Below are positions 51,501 to 61,245 of a stretch of DNA of 64,000 nt, piece by piece (positions within the stretch are counted from its first letter, which is position 1; each line of letters starts with the position of its first letter). The DNA is taken from NCBI RefSeq assembly GCF_001625305.1, contig NW_017803898.1, positions 1,067,118 through 1,131,117 of the forward strand, given 5' to 3'. The DNA comes from Branchiostoma belcheri. Its lineage: Eukaryota; Chordata; Leptocardii; Amphioxiformes; Branchiostomatidae. The notes beneath the pieces are model-generated. The model was not told the DNA's origin. It was given only the letters and a program-made list of their open reading frames with translations, and made no database searches. Made by a program: the position numbers and the translations under genes.

Positions 51501-54235
51501 TTACTTTGGGTCGGGCGTTGTTTCGCCGTCTACAGGAGTCATCCTTAACAACCAAATGACGGACTTCTCCAGCCCTAGTTTTCCTAGAAACAACATACAC
51601 TTTCCGGATTATCCCGTAAATTTTATCAGGTCAGTGCAAGGTCTTCGCTGCTTATATTATTGTAAGTTTGCACAAGCTGTTATCAGTTTTACCTTGGTTG
51701 AGAAGGTTATATATTGGATCTGTGTATTTATGTGTAAATAGCATAATTCAAGAAGTTGTAAATGGATCTTTGATATGTATTCTGTAAGATATAATATACA
51801 ATATACAGAAGAATTTTAATGTTTACCGAAGGAAAACATTTTTTTGCTCATTTTTTTCTTCTTCCGTTCCATAAAAAAATAAGGTCAACTGGTTTTAGGT
51901 TATACACTAAGTTGCAAGTGCCATGCAGCATAAATATGAGTGTGTTTGAGTAAGAATGAACATGTGTGTTTAGTCATTTGTTCAACCTTGATGACCACGT
52001 AGTTTTCATAATGAAGGAATCTTCTTTGCCAAAATAATTTTATTCGCACGCTCGCGTCAGTTTTGGAGTTCCCAGAGGATGTCATCCATATAATAAAGCA
52101 GTAGTTTGTTGAGCTGGGCCATGTGAAGGTAAATATGATGCATTTGCTTTGCAAATTTTACCTTTTTAGCTATTAAATAAATCAAGCGTTTCTCCCCCCC
52201 CCTCCCCAGACCAGGGAAGCGCCCGATGTCGTCCGTCTGCCCTACCATCATGATTGACAAGAATAAGAACGTGCAGGTGGTCATTGGAGCGTCAGGCGGC
52301 ATGATGGTCCCTACAGCAGCCGCGATGGTGAGTTTTAACAAAGTTTTTTTTTCTAATCAATGCAAAATGAACCTGGTCTTTACATCGTAATCGATGATTT
52401 TCGGTTCAAGATAATGTCACATCATGATCAATTCCCCTCGTTTAATTATATTCGTTTTATCAATGAACGAAATGAACTCTTTGACGTAGCCTCCAAATTC
52501 TACCCAAACTTTCACACATATACAAATGAAAAGAAAACCACTCTCCTCTTAACATCCGAAAACCCACAAATTATAGAAAAAGTGGGATCCTTTGTCTTCC
52601 TCTGTCTTCAAAAAAGAAGTCAAACCCAGTAGTTTTTACCAGTAGATTCTCAGTAGTTATCAATAGTTCTATATGTACTTATTGCCTGTTTTTATACCAT
52701 ATCTCTTCTGTTTCTGCAATTAGCCCTCGGGCAAGAATTTGCAATAAACAATTATTATAAGTGCACAGTCACATTCGATCCCAAAATTGTCAGATACATT
52801 ATACATAATTGCATGGTACAAAATTAATTGTCATAAATTAGAAAATCTCTAAGAGTTCAACAAGAAACTGTTTACAGCAGTCTTGAACTTAGTCATATTG
52901 GGACTGTCAGGGAAGACCGAGGCTGGTAAGGAGTTCCACAGCCTGCTAGTTCTTGGTACATATGAAGACATGTGAAGCTGAGTGTTGGATTTTGACACTT
53001 TAACAAGGTTTAAGTCCTTCCTGCACCAGGTGGTCCATATAGGACGGGGCCCATCTCCATTTCAGTAGCCCTTGAGCCACACAATTGTGCAATCACTACA
53101 GCAGGGGGCTAGTCCACTGGTAGTGTTGTGTGTTTACCTCCCATACTCTTTCTCAAATGCTGAGAGCTAAGCAGAGAAAGCAGTATGTACCATTTTTAAA
53201 GTCTTTGATATGAGTGATGATGTGAAAATACTTATGGCGAGGGTTGTTGACTCTGATCTGAACTTCAAGGTTCTTGGTTCGATTCTTTGGCAAGCCCCAC
53301 TGTTGAGCCCTTGGGAAAAGCACTTGGCTGTGGTGAAAATGACATAGCTTCTCTTAGGGACATCCTTTTGGATACGACGTAAAGCTGGACGTCCCGTGTT
53401 TGAGACTCACTGAGATACACCTGAAGTATGTGAAAGATCCCATCATTATTGTAAAGAATAAGGGTCCTTCCGTGATGTAGCCATGCTACACAATGAAAGG
53501 ACCTCTCATCATCATCGGTCGGCTGCTGCGCAGGCGACTGCAAGATCCCTCCACTGCCCCTTGTCGCAAGCAAGGTTGGCGATCTGCTTCTCAATTAGCT
53601 GGTTGTGCTCATCTCCCAGTAGTTGCTGGACATACTTAGTATACTTAGTAGGAGGTAGGCTGTCGGCCTCGCCTGCGTCTGCCATGAGAGGGCACGTAGA
53701 GGGCGTACAGTCTAACAGGTTCATCCTCAGGCATGCGCAGGATGTGTCCCAGAAAGTTCAGCTGTCTCAGACCCACATGCTGAATCAGCGGACTAGTTTG
53801 GGTCAAGTTGTAAATGCTGTCGTTTGTCAGGACCTCTATTAGGGGCCTATGTGTGGAATGACTGCTAGAAGCATCATGACATTGTGGTCGGCTAAATCCC
53901 TGCCAAATTTAGATGAATTCTACAAACATTTTAAGTTAAAAACCCTTGTTCTCTTGCAGGTTTTTGCCAACATGCAGTGGTTTGGTATGGACATGTTAGC
54001 GGCAGTAGACAGCGGAAGAATCCACCACCAACTGGAGCCCAACGAGCTGTACGTGGAGAGGAAACTCTGGAACAACCGCGAACTCGTGCACAAACTCTCG
54101 CTCTGGAACTACAACCCCACACCTGAGCTTTACGATATAGGGAAGTTCGCCGTTGTGCAGGTTATACGGAGGAAGGGGACGGAAATACAAGCATGCAGCG
54201 ATCCTCGAAAAGGGGGCAAACCAGCGGGGTACTGA
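48571..54235 (+). CDS. GGT: Gamma-glutamyltransferase, right-arm copy, with an exon 2 frameshift
   Basis: Membrane-anchored enzyme of the gamma-glutamyl cycle, transferring the gamma-glutamyl group of extracellular glutathione to amino acids or water. Exons: 48571-48699, 49188-49362, 49828-49925, 50666-51629, 52210-52327, 53960-54235. Exon 1 gives MSGYSV and a hydrophobic signal-anchor. Exon 4 carries [30 protein letters not shown] and the nucleophile motif AGTTHVNV (Thr that follows autocleavage), then FSSP. Exon 6 ends [11 protein letters not shown]. Exon 2 is 175 nt, which does not fit phase: between GAC-AT and GGAAGTGCGGTAGAC the family's LxxG segment is missing, about 13 nt, giving TAG at 49269. 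All other exons are open. It is either a pseudogene, a null allele or an assembly error. Confidence 0.85.
48740..48832. mobile_element. MITE remnant, GGT intron 1 (right arm)
   Basis: Only the right terminal half remains (AACCCAAACCTCTGCTTGGA then GAG before TA). Pairs with 47757-47891. Confidence 0.6.
50045..50275 (+). mobile_element. SINE-like repeat in GGT intron 3 (right arm)
   Basis: Mirror copy of 44345-44590; both carry CAGGAAGGACTCCTACTC and the GAAAATACTTAGTTCCAACT block in the same order relative to their gene. Confidence 0.5.
52340..52765 (+). mobile_element. LINE 3' fragment in GGT intron 5 (right arm only)
   Basis: A plus-strand frame (52360-52632) encodes [19 protein letters not shown], then [20 protein letters not shown], a typical non-LTR retrotransposon ORF2 C-terminus. 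The 3' tail has TTAGCCCTCGGGCAAGAA and AATAAA. Absent from the left arm, so inserted after the duplication. Confidence 0.65.
53215..53480 (+). mobile_element. tRNA-derived SINE (right GGT arm)
   Basis: B box GGTTCGATTCTTTGG, body CCCTTGGGAAAAGCACTTGG. Mirror copy of 42010-42215. Confidence 0.6.
53500..53790 (-). mobile_element. LINE ORF2 C-terminal fragment
   Basis: On the minus strand, with one frameshift: [15 protein letters not shown], then [13 protein letters not shown] and [17 protein letters not shown] and a stop, a common ORF2 end (LGDE..., W..LV.ACAAAD). Right arm only. Confidence 0.6.
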
Positions 54236-54309
54236 GGGGGTGGTTCATTTTATGTCATACCTGGGTCGTATATGTAATTTGGTTTGCAGATGAATTATAA
54301 CTTTTTGCA

Positions 54310-54535
54310 ATGTTTAAGTGTGAATGTACCAAAGTGCCTACCATGTGCAATGTTTAACAAAGTGTGAATGTACCGAAGTGTCTACCCTGTGCAAAGTTTA
54401 ATAAAGTGTGAATGTACCGAAGTGTCTACCATGTGCAATGTTTAACAAAGTGTTAATATACCAAAGTGCCTACCATGTACAATGTTTAACAAAGTGTTAA
54501 TATACCAAAGTGCCTACCATGTGTATTGACAATCA
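54310..54535. repeat. Tandem repeat of about 55 bp in the GGT 3' flank
   Basis: Four to five units of CAAAGTGCCTACCATGTGCA-like sequence. The left arm has a single unit (about 40721-40770), so expansion followed duplication. One unit supplies AATAAA at about 54400. Confidence 0.8.
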
Positions 54536-55357
54536 AGAATTACTAAATAAGTGACTGTGATTGTAAATAGGTGATTGTGATATGGTTGGAAATTTTGCTG
54601 CTTCAGATTTTTTTTCAACTGTCACAAATATTTTCAAAACTGGAAGATACTACTGACTATGCAATACAGACAAGTCAATGTATTTATTTGGTGACTTTGT
54701 ATGCAGTACCTTTTCTCTTCTGGTAAAATTTCGAGTTTTTTTTTATTTGCGTGTAGAAGAATTACTGGTGAGGTGAGGTGATAAGAATTGTAACTCTATT
54801 CCCCAAGCAGATATTGGAAGGTGAATATTGCAATTTGTGAATGAACAAGTCAAGAAAAAACAAATTTGTAACGTTATACATTCTAATACAGTAGGTGCAT
54901 ATTATGGGTATGGTCTGTTTTGTAAATGAGTACACTTATGATGTTAGAATTACTAAATTTTTAGAAATTGGTGTTTAGAATTGGAGGCTTAGAATGTTGT
55001 AAACATGTTAGTAGTGTTCAGTCTATTGGAATCTTAGATCACACAAACAGTTTTCAGGGGATAACATTATTATGTGTAATATGTTGGTTTTTGATCAGTT
55101 CCAGTGTTACACACGAAGACCTAGAAGAAACCAGGTTGAAGGTTTAATCTTACACAAGTAGGGTTCACATCAGAAATAAATGGAGTTGGGACTGCATATC
55201 CTGAGAGTGAAAAGTCTTCACTTTTTTCGAAACTGTGACAAAGTGGTAGACAATATTTTTAGGTCCTGCCTTCATGGCAAACGTGATAGGGCCCTTAGTA
55301 ACATACATGTAAAAGGTCCTGTAAATATCACATTTGGGGCATAGGTCTTGTTGTTTT

Positions 55358-55547
55358 ACTCTCCAAGCAGAGGTTTGGGTTTTGGCTTATTTTTGGAGTG
55401 TTTTTAGGCTTTTTTATGGGGCTCCTTTTTGCACTGATATCTTCGTTTTACGCTAACCCAACCAAAACAAAGCAAAAAGAAAGTCCCATAAAAAAGCCTT
55501 AAAAAATGCCCAAAATAAGTTGAAACCCAAACCTCTGCTTGGAGAGT
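55358..55547. mobile_element. Tc1/mariner-like MITE
   Basis: Inverted repeats CTCTCCAAGCAGAGGTTTGG at both ends, continuing for about 60 nt, flanked by TA on each side. No transposase. Same family at 47757, 48740 and 29494. Confidence 0.7.
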
Positions 55548-55952
55548 ACCTTTTTTAAGGTTCCTGGCTTTTTGTTGAGCATCTGTTTCAGTATATCAAG
55601 CCCCAAGTCTGTTGTTGGATGTTCTTGGGTTGCTCCGTTCATTTTTGTGACTATTTTGCACCGCCAGAAAAAGTTGCCATTTCACACCCTAACATCTGCT
55701 TGGATACTATTTCAACCCGATCACATTCACAACGTTGGAGTGTACCACTATGCAAAAGGGATACTCATTTATAAAACAAGTTGTATAACCTTTTATTGCA
55801 AAAAAACTACTAGAGTACTCAATAAACTAATGTCTTTTGTATCAATTTATCATTAAAGCTAGTAGCTACAAATTTGGCTTCTTCAATCATCTTTTTCCAT
55901 ATATTGAAGGGCAATGTATCACCCCTTGAAATGATGTTCCAGTGTAGTGTTC

Positions 55953-55966
55953 CAAGATGGCCGTCC
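55953..55966 (+). promoter_or_regulatory. YY1-like motif at the PFDN1 start codon
   Basis: CCAAGATGGCCGTC overlaps the ATG (55957-55959). YY1 sites (AAGATGGC core) commonly lie at or just downstream of start sites in housekeeping genes. It is also a good initiation context, so the match may be coincidental. Confidence 0.35.
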
Positions 55967-58900
55967 CAGCGGGTTTACCGGTGGACCAAGAGCTGAAAAA
56001 AGCGTTCCAGGAGCTTCAGGTGAGAAGATATCATATTTAAAGTCTAGGTTTTTAGTGCACTGAACTATCAGGGTCATAATTATGTGTAAGTAAGGGTTGT
56101 GGAATGAGAAATACAGGCGCAGTGGGCAAATTAATATGGAATGTGGGGAGGGGGGCGGCATGGAATCTTTTATAGTACTATAGTATACGGAAAACGATGT
56201 CCACGGAAAATTTCCACGCACTATACTGTAAGTGGCTAGGCTCAGGGCCTCCGTATATAACTTATAAGGACCTTTCTTTCACTCTGAGTGAGTGATTGAG
56301 TGTGTGAATGTGAGAGTTCATCATCATCATATCTGTGAGAGTTAGTGAGAGTACTGTGTAACAGTATGTGTCTTCTTCTTCTTCTTCTTCTTCCTCTAAC
56401 AACCCCGTAAGGGGTATCGCTGAGGGGGGGGGAGGTGCGTGGACCTTACAGTAGAGAGGCCCGAAAGGCCTCCACAGATTGTGCCTGTACGGCCTGGGCA
56501 GGTAAACTGTTCCACTCTCGTATCGAGCGTGGGAAAAATGAGAATTTGAAACAGTCTTTCGTTGCAGGAATAATATTGTATTTAAAGGCGTGGCTACCTC
56601 TGGTGCGCCGCTGTGCAGGAATAAGATATTGTTCAGAGGGTATGTGCATGTGACCGTGAGTTATTTTGAACATTGTAGTCAGACGTGCCTCTCTTCTTCT
56701 GTTTGCAAGAGTGGGCCATTGGAGTTTTTGCAACATTTCGGTCACACTACTGGTGCGGGCGTAGTCATTCATGNNNNNNNNNNNNNNNNNNNNNNNNNNN
56801 NNNNNNNNNNNNNNNNNNNNNNNNNNNNNNNNNNNNNNNNNNNNNNNNNNNNNNNNNNNNNNNNNNNNNNNNNNNNNNNNNNNNNNNNNNNNNNNNNNNN
56901 NNNNNNNNNNNNNNNNNNNNNNNNNNNNNNNNNNNNNNNNNNNNNNNNNNNNNNNNNNNNNNNNNNNNNNNNNNNNNNNNNNNNNNNNNNNNNNNNNNNN
57001 NNNNNNNNNNNNNNNNNNNNNNNNNNNNNNNNNNNNNNNNNNNNNNNNNNNNNNNNNNNNNNNNNNNNNNNNNNNNNNNNNNNNNNNNNNNNNNNNNNNN
57101 NNNNNNNNNNNNNNNNNNNNNNNNNNNNNNNNNNNNNNNNNNNNNNNNNNNNNNNNNNNNNNNNNNNNNNNNNNNNNNNNNNNNNNNNNNNNNNNNNNNN
57201 NNNNNNNNNNNNNNNNNNNNNNNNNNNNNNNNNNNNNNNNNNNNNNNNNNNNNNNNNNNNNNNNNNNNNNNNNNNNNNNNNNNNNNNNNNNNNNNNNNNN
57301 NNNNNNNNNNNNNNNNNNNNNNNNNNNNNNNNNNNNNNNNNNNNNNNNNNNNNNNNNNNNNNNNNNNNNNNNNNNNNNNNNNNNNNNNNNNNNNNNNNNN
57401 NNNNNNNNNNNNNNNNNNNNNNNNNNNNNNNNNNNNNNNNNNNNNNNNNNNNNNNNNNNNNNNNNNNNNNNNNNNNNNNNNNNNNNNNNNNNNNNNNNNN
57501 NNNNNNNNNNNNNNNNNNNNNNNNNNNNNNNNNNNNNNNNNNNNNNNNNNNNNNNNNNNNNNNNNNNNNNNNNNNNNNNNNNNNNNNNNNNNNNNNNNNN
57601 NNNNNNNNNNNNNNNNNNNNNNNNNNNNNNNNNNNNNNNNNNNNNNNNNNNNNNNNNNNNNNNNNNNNNNNNNNNNNNNNNNNNNNNNNNNNNNCTATCT
57701 GCCCCTCCTGTTTCTTACAGTGGTTCCCACACCGGCCCTGTGAGTTCTGGCAAAGAGTGCCACTCCAGGGATGTCGAATTTGGAAGATTCGAGGACGAAT
57801 CTTGAAAAGAAAAGGGGGAGTAATGTAACAGTTGGGGGTTTATGGGCGCTACCAACTGACCCGGCCGACGGGATCTAGACCTTTTAGCGGAGAGGTTAGA
57901 GTGTCTGCCTATGGACTGGTACCCGGGTTTGGTCATGGGTTCGAACCCCAGCCCAAGACCAGTGGGTTTTTATCTGAGCCTCCTCCTGTTTCTTACAACT
58001 GAACACTTGACCCCTGATAAGAATGAAACTTTCCTGTTCCCCAGTCTAAGATGATCAGCACGCAGCAGCTGAAGGTAGCCGATGCTAGACATTATCTTAT
58101 GTTATGGACACTATTGTAACTGGAAAAATGTGTGTTCTAGAGAAGAACATGGTGGTAGGATTATCTGGTTCTAACTGGTTACTGGACTAGCCTACTCACT
58201 GATAAGAATGAAACTCTCCCATTCCCCCCAGACTAAGATGATCAGCACCCAGCAGCAGCTGAAGGTTGCCGACGCTCAGATCGATGCTCAGCGGAGACTC
58301 CAGCAGCACGCAAAACTCACGGACCAGGAAATATCCAGTCTGCCTGAAGGAACTCGTGTGTACGAGGGTAAGTAAGGGGGCAAAAATCATGGACCAGGAA
58401 ATCTTCAGTCTGCCTGAGGGAACTCGTGTGTACGAGGGTAAGTAAGGGGGCAAAACTCACGGACCAGATCTCCAGTCTGCCTGAGGGGACACGTGTGTAC
58501 GAGGGTAAGTAAGGGGGCAAAACTCACGGACCAGATCTCCAGTCTGCCTGAGGGAACACGGGTGTACGAGGGTAAGTAAGGGGGCAAAACTCATGGACCA
58601 GGAGATCTTCAGTCTGCCTGAGGGAACACGGGTGTACGAGGGTAAGGGGCAAACTTATCATACTTTTGAACACATAATGCATTGTAGCTATCTGGAATTT
58701 ATCGTAAAACGTAATAGAGGCTTCGTGAATTCAGCGCAATACATAGCCGGCTCTCAAAATTTAGTGTAGAGTGTAGTAAGTAAGTAGGTATAAAGTGCAT
58801 TTCCCAAGGGCAAAACATTGTCATTGAGGCCTGTCATGCAGGGATTCAAACCCAGCACCATCACACGAAGGCTTCAGATCTTGCATCAATAACCCTTACC

Positions 58901-59457
58901 ACAAGACCACCTTGCTGTGTTTGTTAGACCTAGAAAAAAAGTTGTGTTTCCTCTTTCAGTCCTAAAAATATTGGGATTGATAGGTTAGGATTATCTTTTT
59001 TTAAAGACTTTGGTGATCTCTAGTGATCCACCTTTTACAATTAGTTAAATAAAGTAAAACGTGCAAACTGAAACTTGTACTTTGTCTCTCAGGTGTCAAA
59101 AATGGAGCCAAAGAAGGTTCATTAGCTAGAAAAATTTATGTCCCTTGCACAAAAAAATGCTAGGGTCGACAGTTTTTTTCTACGGTTGGTCGGGAAACAG
59201 GGATCACATTTTTTCCCTGGGCCTTGCACTGATGTGTTTCCTTTCTCCCCCCCCCCCCACACCACCACCCAGGTGTAGGTCGTATGTTCATCCTCCAGCC
59301 CATCCCCACGGTCAGAGACAACCTCAAGACGAAGGTGGAGTCTTCCGACGACAAGATTAAGAAGCTTCAGAGCAACAAGACATACCTGGAGAGGAACGTC
59401 AAGGAGAGCCAGGAAAACATCAGGGAGATGATCATGCAGAAAAAAGCTGCCAGCTAA
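55957..59457 (+). CDS. PFDN1: Prefoldin subunit 1
   Basis: Beta-type subunit of the hexameric prefoldin co-chaperone, which delivers nascent actin and tubulin to CCT/TRiC. Exons: 55957-56019, 58232-58367, 59273-59457, phases 0 and 1 at the junctions, 127 aa (human 122). The protein starts MAVPAGLPVDQELKKAFQEL. Its N-terminal coiled coil runs to QRRLQQHAKLTDQEISSLPE, a hairpin follows with VYEGVGRMFILQP, and the C-terminal coiled coil is TKVESSDDKIKKLQSNKTYLERNVK, ending KKAAS. VGRMFILQ is diagnostic of PFDN1. Intron 1 holds a 921-bp gap with LINE and LTR debris. Intron 2 begins with a fivefold repeat of the exon 2 end. Confidence 0.95.
56370..56772 (-). mobile_element. LINE ORF2 C-terminal fragment with (GAA)n tail
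   Basis: The minus frame 56772-56446 encodes LQWPTLANRRREARLTTMFK, then FSFFPRSIREWNSLPAQAV and a stop, a very common non-LTR ORF2 end. A (TCT)n run at 56373-56394 is the microsatellite tail. The 5' part runs into the gap. Confidence 0.8.
56774..57694. other. Assembly gap (921 N)
   Basis: Unsequenced, in PFDN1 intron 1. Open frames running through it are artefacts. Confidence 0.99.
57695..57965 (+). mobile_element. Probable LTR-retrotransposon 3' end with tRNA-like segment
   Basis: A frame ending FGRFEDES and stop is followed by a purine-rich tract AAAAGAAAAGGGGGAG and TGTAACAG, the layout of a Gypsy-type polyprotein end, polypurine tract and LTR start (about 57826). Inside, 57884-57960 has A-box-like TAGCGGAGAGGTTAGAG and B-box GGTTCGAACCCC, a tRNA-derived SINE signature. 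Both calls are inference; the upstream part is in the gap. Confidence 0.45.
58016..58090 (+). repeat. Copy of PFDN1 exon 2 5' end plus acceptor
   Basis: GATAAGAATGAAACT, a pyrimidine tract, CCAG and then TCTAAGATGATCAGCAC repeat the true junction at 58201-58250. It lies 184 nt upstream. The copy lacks one CAG triplet and diverges after about 45 nt. Confidence 0.8.
58316..58650 (+). repeat. Fivefold tandem repeat of PFDN1 exon 2 end plus donor
   Basis: Donors lie at the ends 58367 (true), 58437, 58504, 58571 and 58641, with periods of 70, 67, 67 and 70 nt. Each unit holds about 50 nt of exon and GTAAGTAAGGGGGCAAAA (last unit GTAAGG). Periods of 67 reflect an in-frame loss of one codon. Reading past the first donor meets TAA two codons on, so use of later donors would truncate the protein. 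Confidence 0.9.
58785..58925 (-). mobile_element. tRNA-derived SINE, PFDN1 intron 2
   Basis: The minus strand reads GGTCTTGTGGTAAGGG (A-box-like), GGTTTGAATCC (B box), then CCCTTGGGAAATGCACTTT, the shared SINE body. Confidence 0.6.
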
Positions 59458-59589
59458 CTATGACACAGTTAAAATCTAGTCAGAAATAGAGCTGACAACA
59501 TAAAATGTTGGTGTCCCAGTTTGCATTTTGATAAAGCATATGGTACTTTTTGTTTCTAAGCACAAGCATTTTTCAACGTACATGAAAGA

Positions 59590-60850
59590 TTTTCTCAATT
59601 AACGTCAAGGGAAGACATCAGGGAAATGATCATTGCAAAAAGGCTGCCAGCTAACTGTTAAATATTATAGAGCTGACATGATGGTGTCCCAGTTTGTGTT
59701 TTGATAAAGCATTCAGCACAAGCATATTTAGATATTTAAGATCCTCAGAAATAACGTCAAGGAGAATACCAGGAAAAAGACCATGCAGAAAAAGGCTGCC
59801 AGCTACGTGTGCATCACCATTGAACTTACTGTTAGCATTTAGTCATAAATAGATTAGAGTGACATGTTGGTGTCCCAGTTTTCATTTTGATAAAGCATAC
59901 AGCACAAGCATTTAGGACATTTCAGAACCTCTCAAATAACATCAAGGAAGGGAAGAAGAAGGAGAACATCAGGGATCGTGCAGAAAAAAGCTACCAGCTA
60001 ACTATGACACAGTTAAATGTTATAGAGCTGACATGTTGGTGTCCCAGTTTGCATTTTGATAGAGCATATGATACTTTTTTTTTTCTAAGCACAAGCATTT
60101 TTCAACGTACATGAAAGATTTTCTCAATTAACGTCAAGGAAAGACATCAGGGAAATGATAATGCAGAAAAAAGCTGACTGTTAAATATTATAGAGCTGAC
60201 ATGATGGTGTCCCACTTTGTGTTTTGATAAAGCATTCAGCACAAGCATATTTAGATATTTAAGATCCTCAGAAATAACGTCAAGGAGAACACGAGGGAAA
60301 TGATCATGCAGAAAAAAGGCTGCCAGCTAACTGTGCATCACCATTGAACTTACTGTTAGCATTTAGTCATAAATAGAGTGACATGTTGGTGTCCCAGTTT
60401 TCATTTTGATAAAGCATACAGCACAAGCATTTAAGAACCTCTCAAATAACATCAAGGAAAGGAAGAAGAACATCAGGGAAAAGATCATGCAGAAAAAGGC
60501 TGCCAGCGAACTGTTAACAGTTAACATCTAGTCAGAAATAGAGTGACATGTTGGTGTCCCACTTTGTGTTTTGATAAAGCATACAGCACAAGCATATTTA
60601 GAAATTTAAATTAAAATCCCCACAAATAACATCAAGGAGAATGCCAGGGAAAAGACCATGCATGTGCATGTACCATTGAACTTACTGTTATTGTGTTAAG
60701 ATCTAGTCAGATATAGAGCTGCCATGTCAGTGTCCCAATTTGCATTTCAGACAGTGAATCATAGCTCAAGCTCACAAATAACATCAAGGAAAACCATGAG
60801 AACATCATGGAAATGATCTTGCATTCATAGCACAAGAATTTTTGGACATT
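59590..60850 (+). repeat. Array of degenerate copies of the PFDN1 terminal exon and 3' UTR
   Basis: At least eight copies follow the stop, starting near 59602, 59756, 59940, 60133, 60280, 60452, 60630 and 60782. Most repeat AACGTCAAGG, ATGCAGAAAAA and GCTGCCAGCTAAC (the last codons and stop), then the 3' UTR block GACATGTTGGTGTCCCAGTT. Copies 2-4 and 5-7 form a higher-order repeat of about 520 nt. The rest of 60850-61245 holds no gene. Confidence 0.85.
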
Positions 60851-61245
60851 CAAGATCCTCTCAAATACATGTAACATCACAAAAAGTCAGAAGAAGGTGA
60901 ACAAATGTAAAGTCATAAGGAGGTATAGAAAAGCGTGTCTTTGTGTGTGTGTGTCATTTTTACAGATTATACAGTAACTGGGACTCATAGACTCAAACCT
61001 ACATGTATGTATCAATGTTTTGCCTTTTATTAAAAAGCTGAATTTGTCCATATCAGACAAAGTATCTACACATAGTTCACAGATATTTGTTTTACATTCT
61101 CACATTGCAGGGTGGTTTCGATCATGCAGCTTTTTTTTTTTTTTTGCTTTTTTATTTCCAGATCTCACAAAATTGTATGTTTTCTGCAATAAATGTTTGG
61201 TTCTATACATTTACATTGTATGCAGTATGAAATGACAGTAGATGG

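Larger units (their letters stand above)
39940..55345. repeat. Large head-to-head inverted duplication carrying two GGT genes
   Basis: Left arm about 39940-48205, right arm about 48475-55345, spacer about 270 nt. Homology is visible in both first exons, exons 4-6, the introns, and far into the 3' flanks: CTAAGGGCCCTATCACGTTTGCC at 39990-40012 pairs inversely with 55287-55309. Arm lengths differ because the left arm carries a DIRS-like insertion and the right arm has LINE fragments in intron 5 and an expanded 3' repeat. The flanks outside these limits do not match. 39886-41552 and 54236-55956 hold no other gene. Confidence 0.88.

Noticed and set aside
52360-52632. 90-residue open frame in GGT intron 5
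   Set aside because: Matches the style of a LINE ORF2 C-terminus; counted as a mobile element.
56590-57828. Long open frames of 344-412 residues
   Set aside because: They run through 921 N; only the short ends are sequence, and those belong to retroelements.
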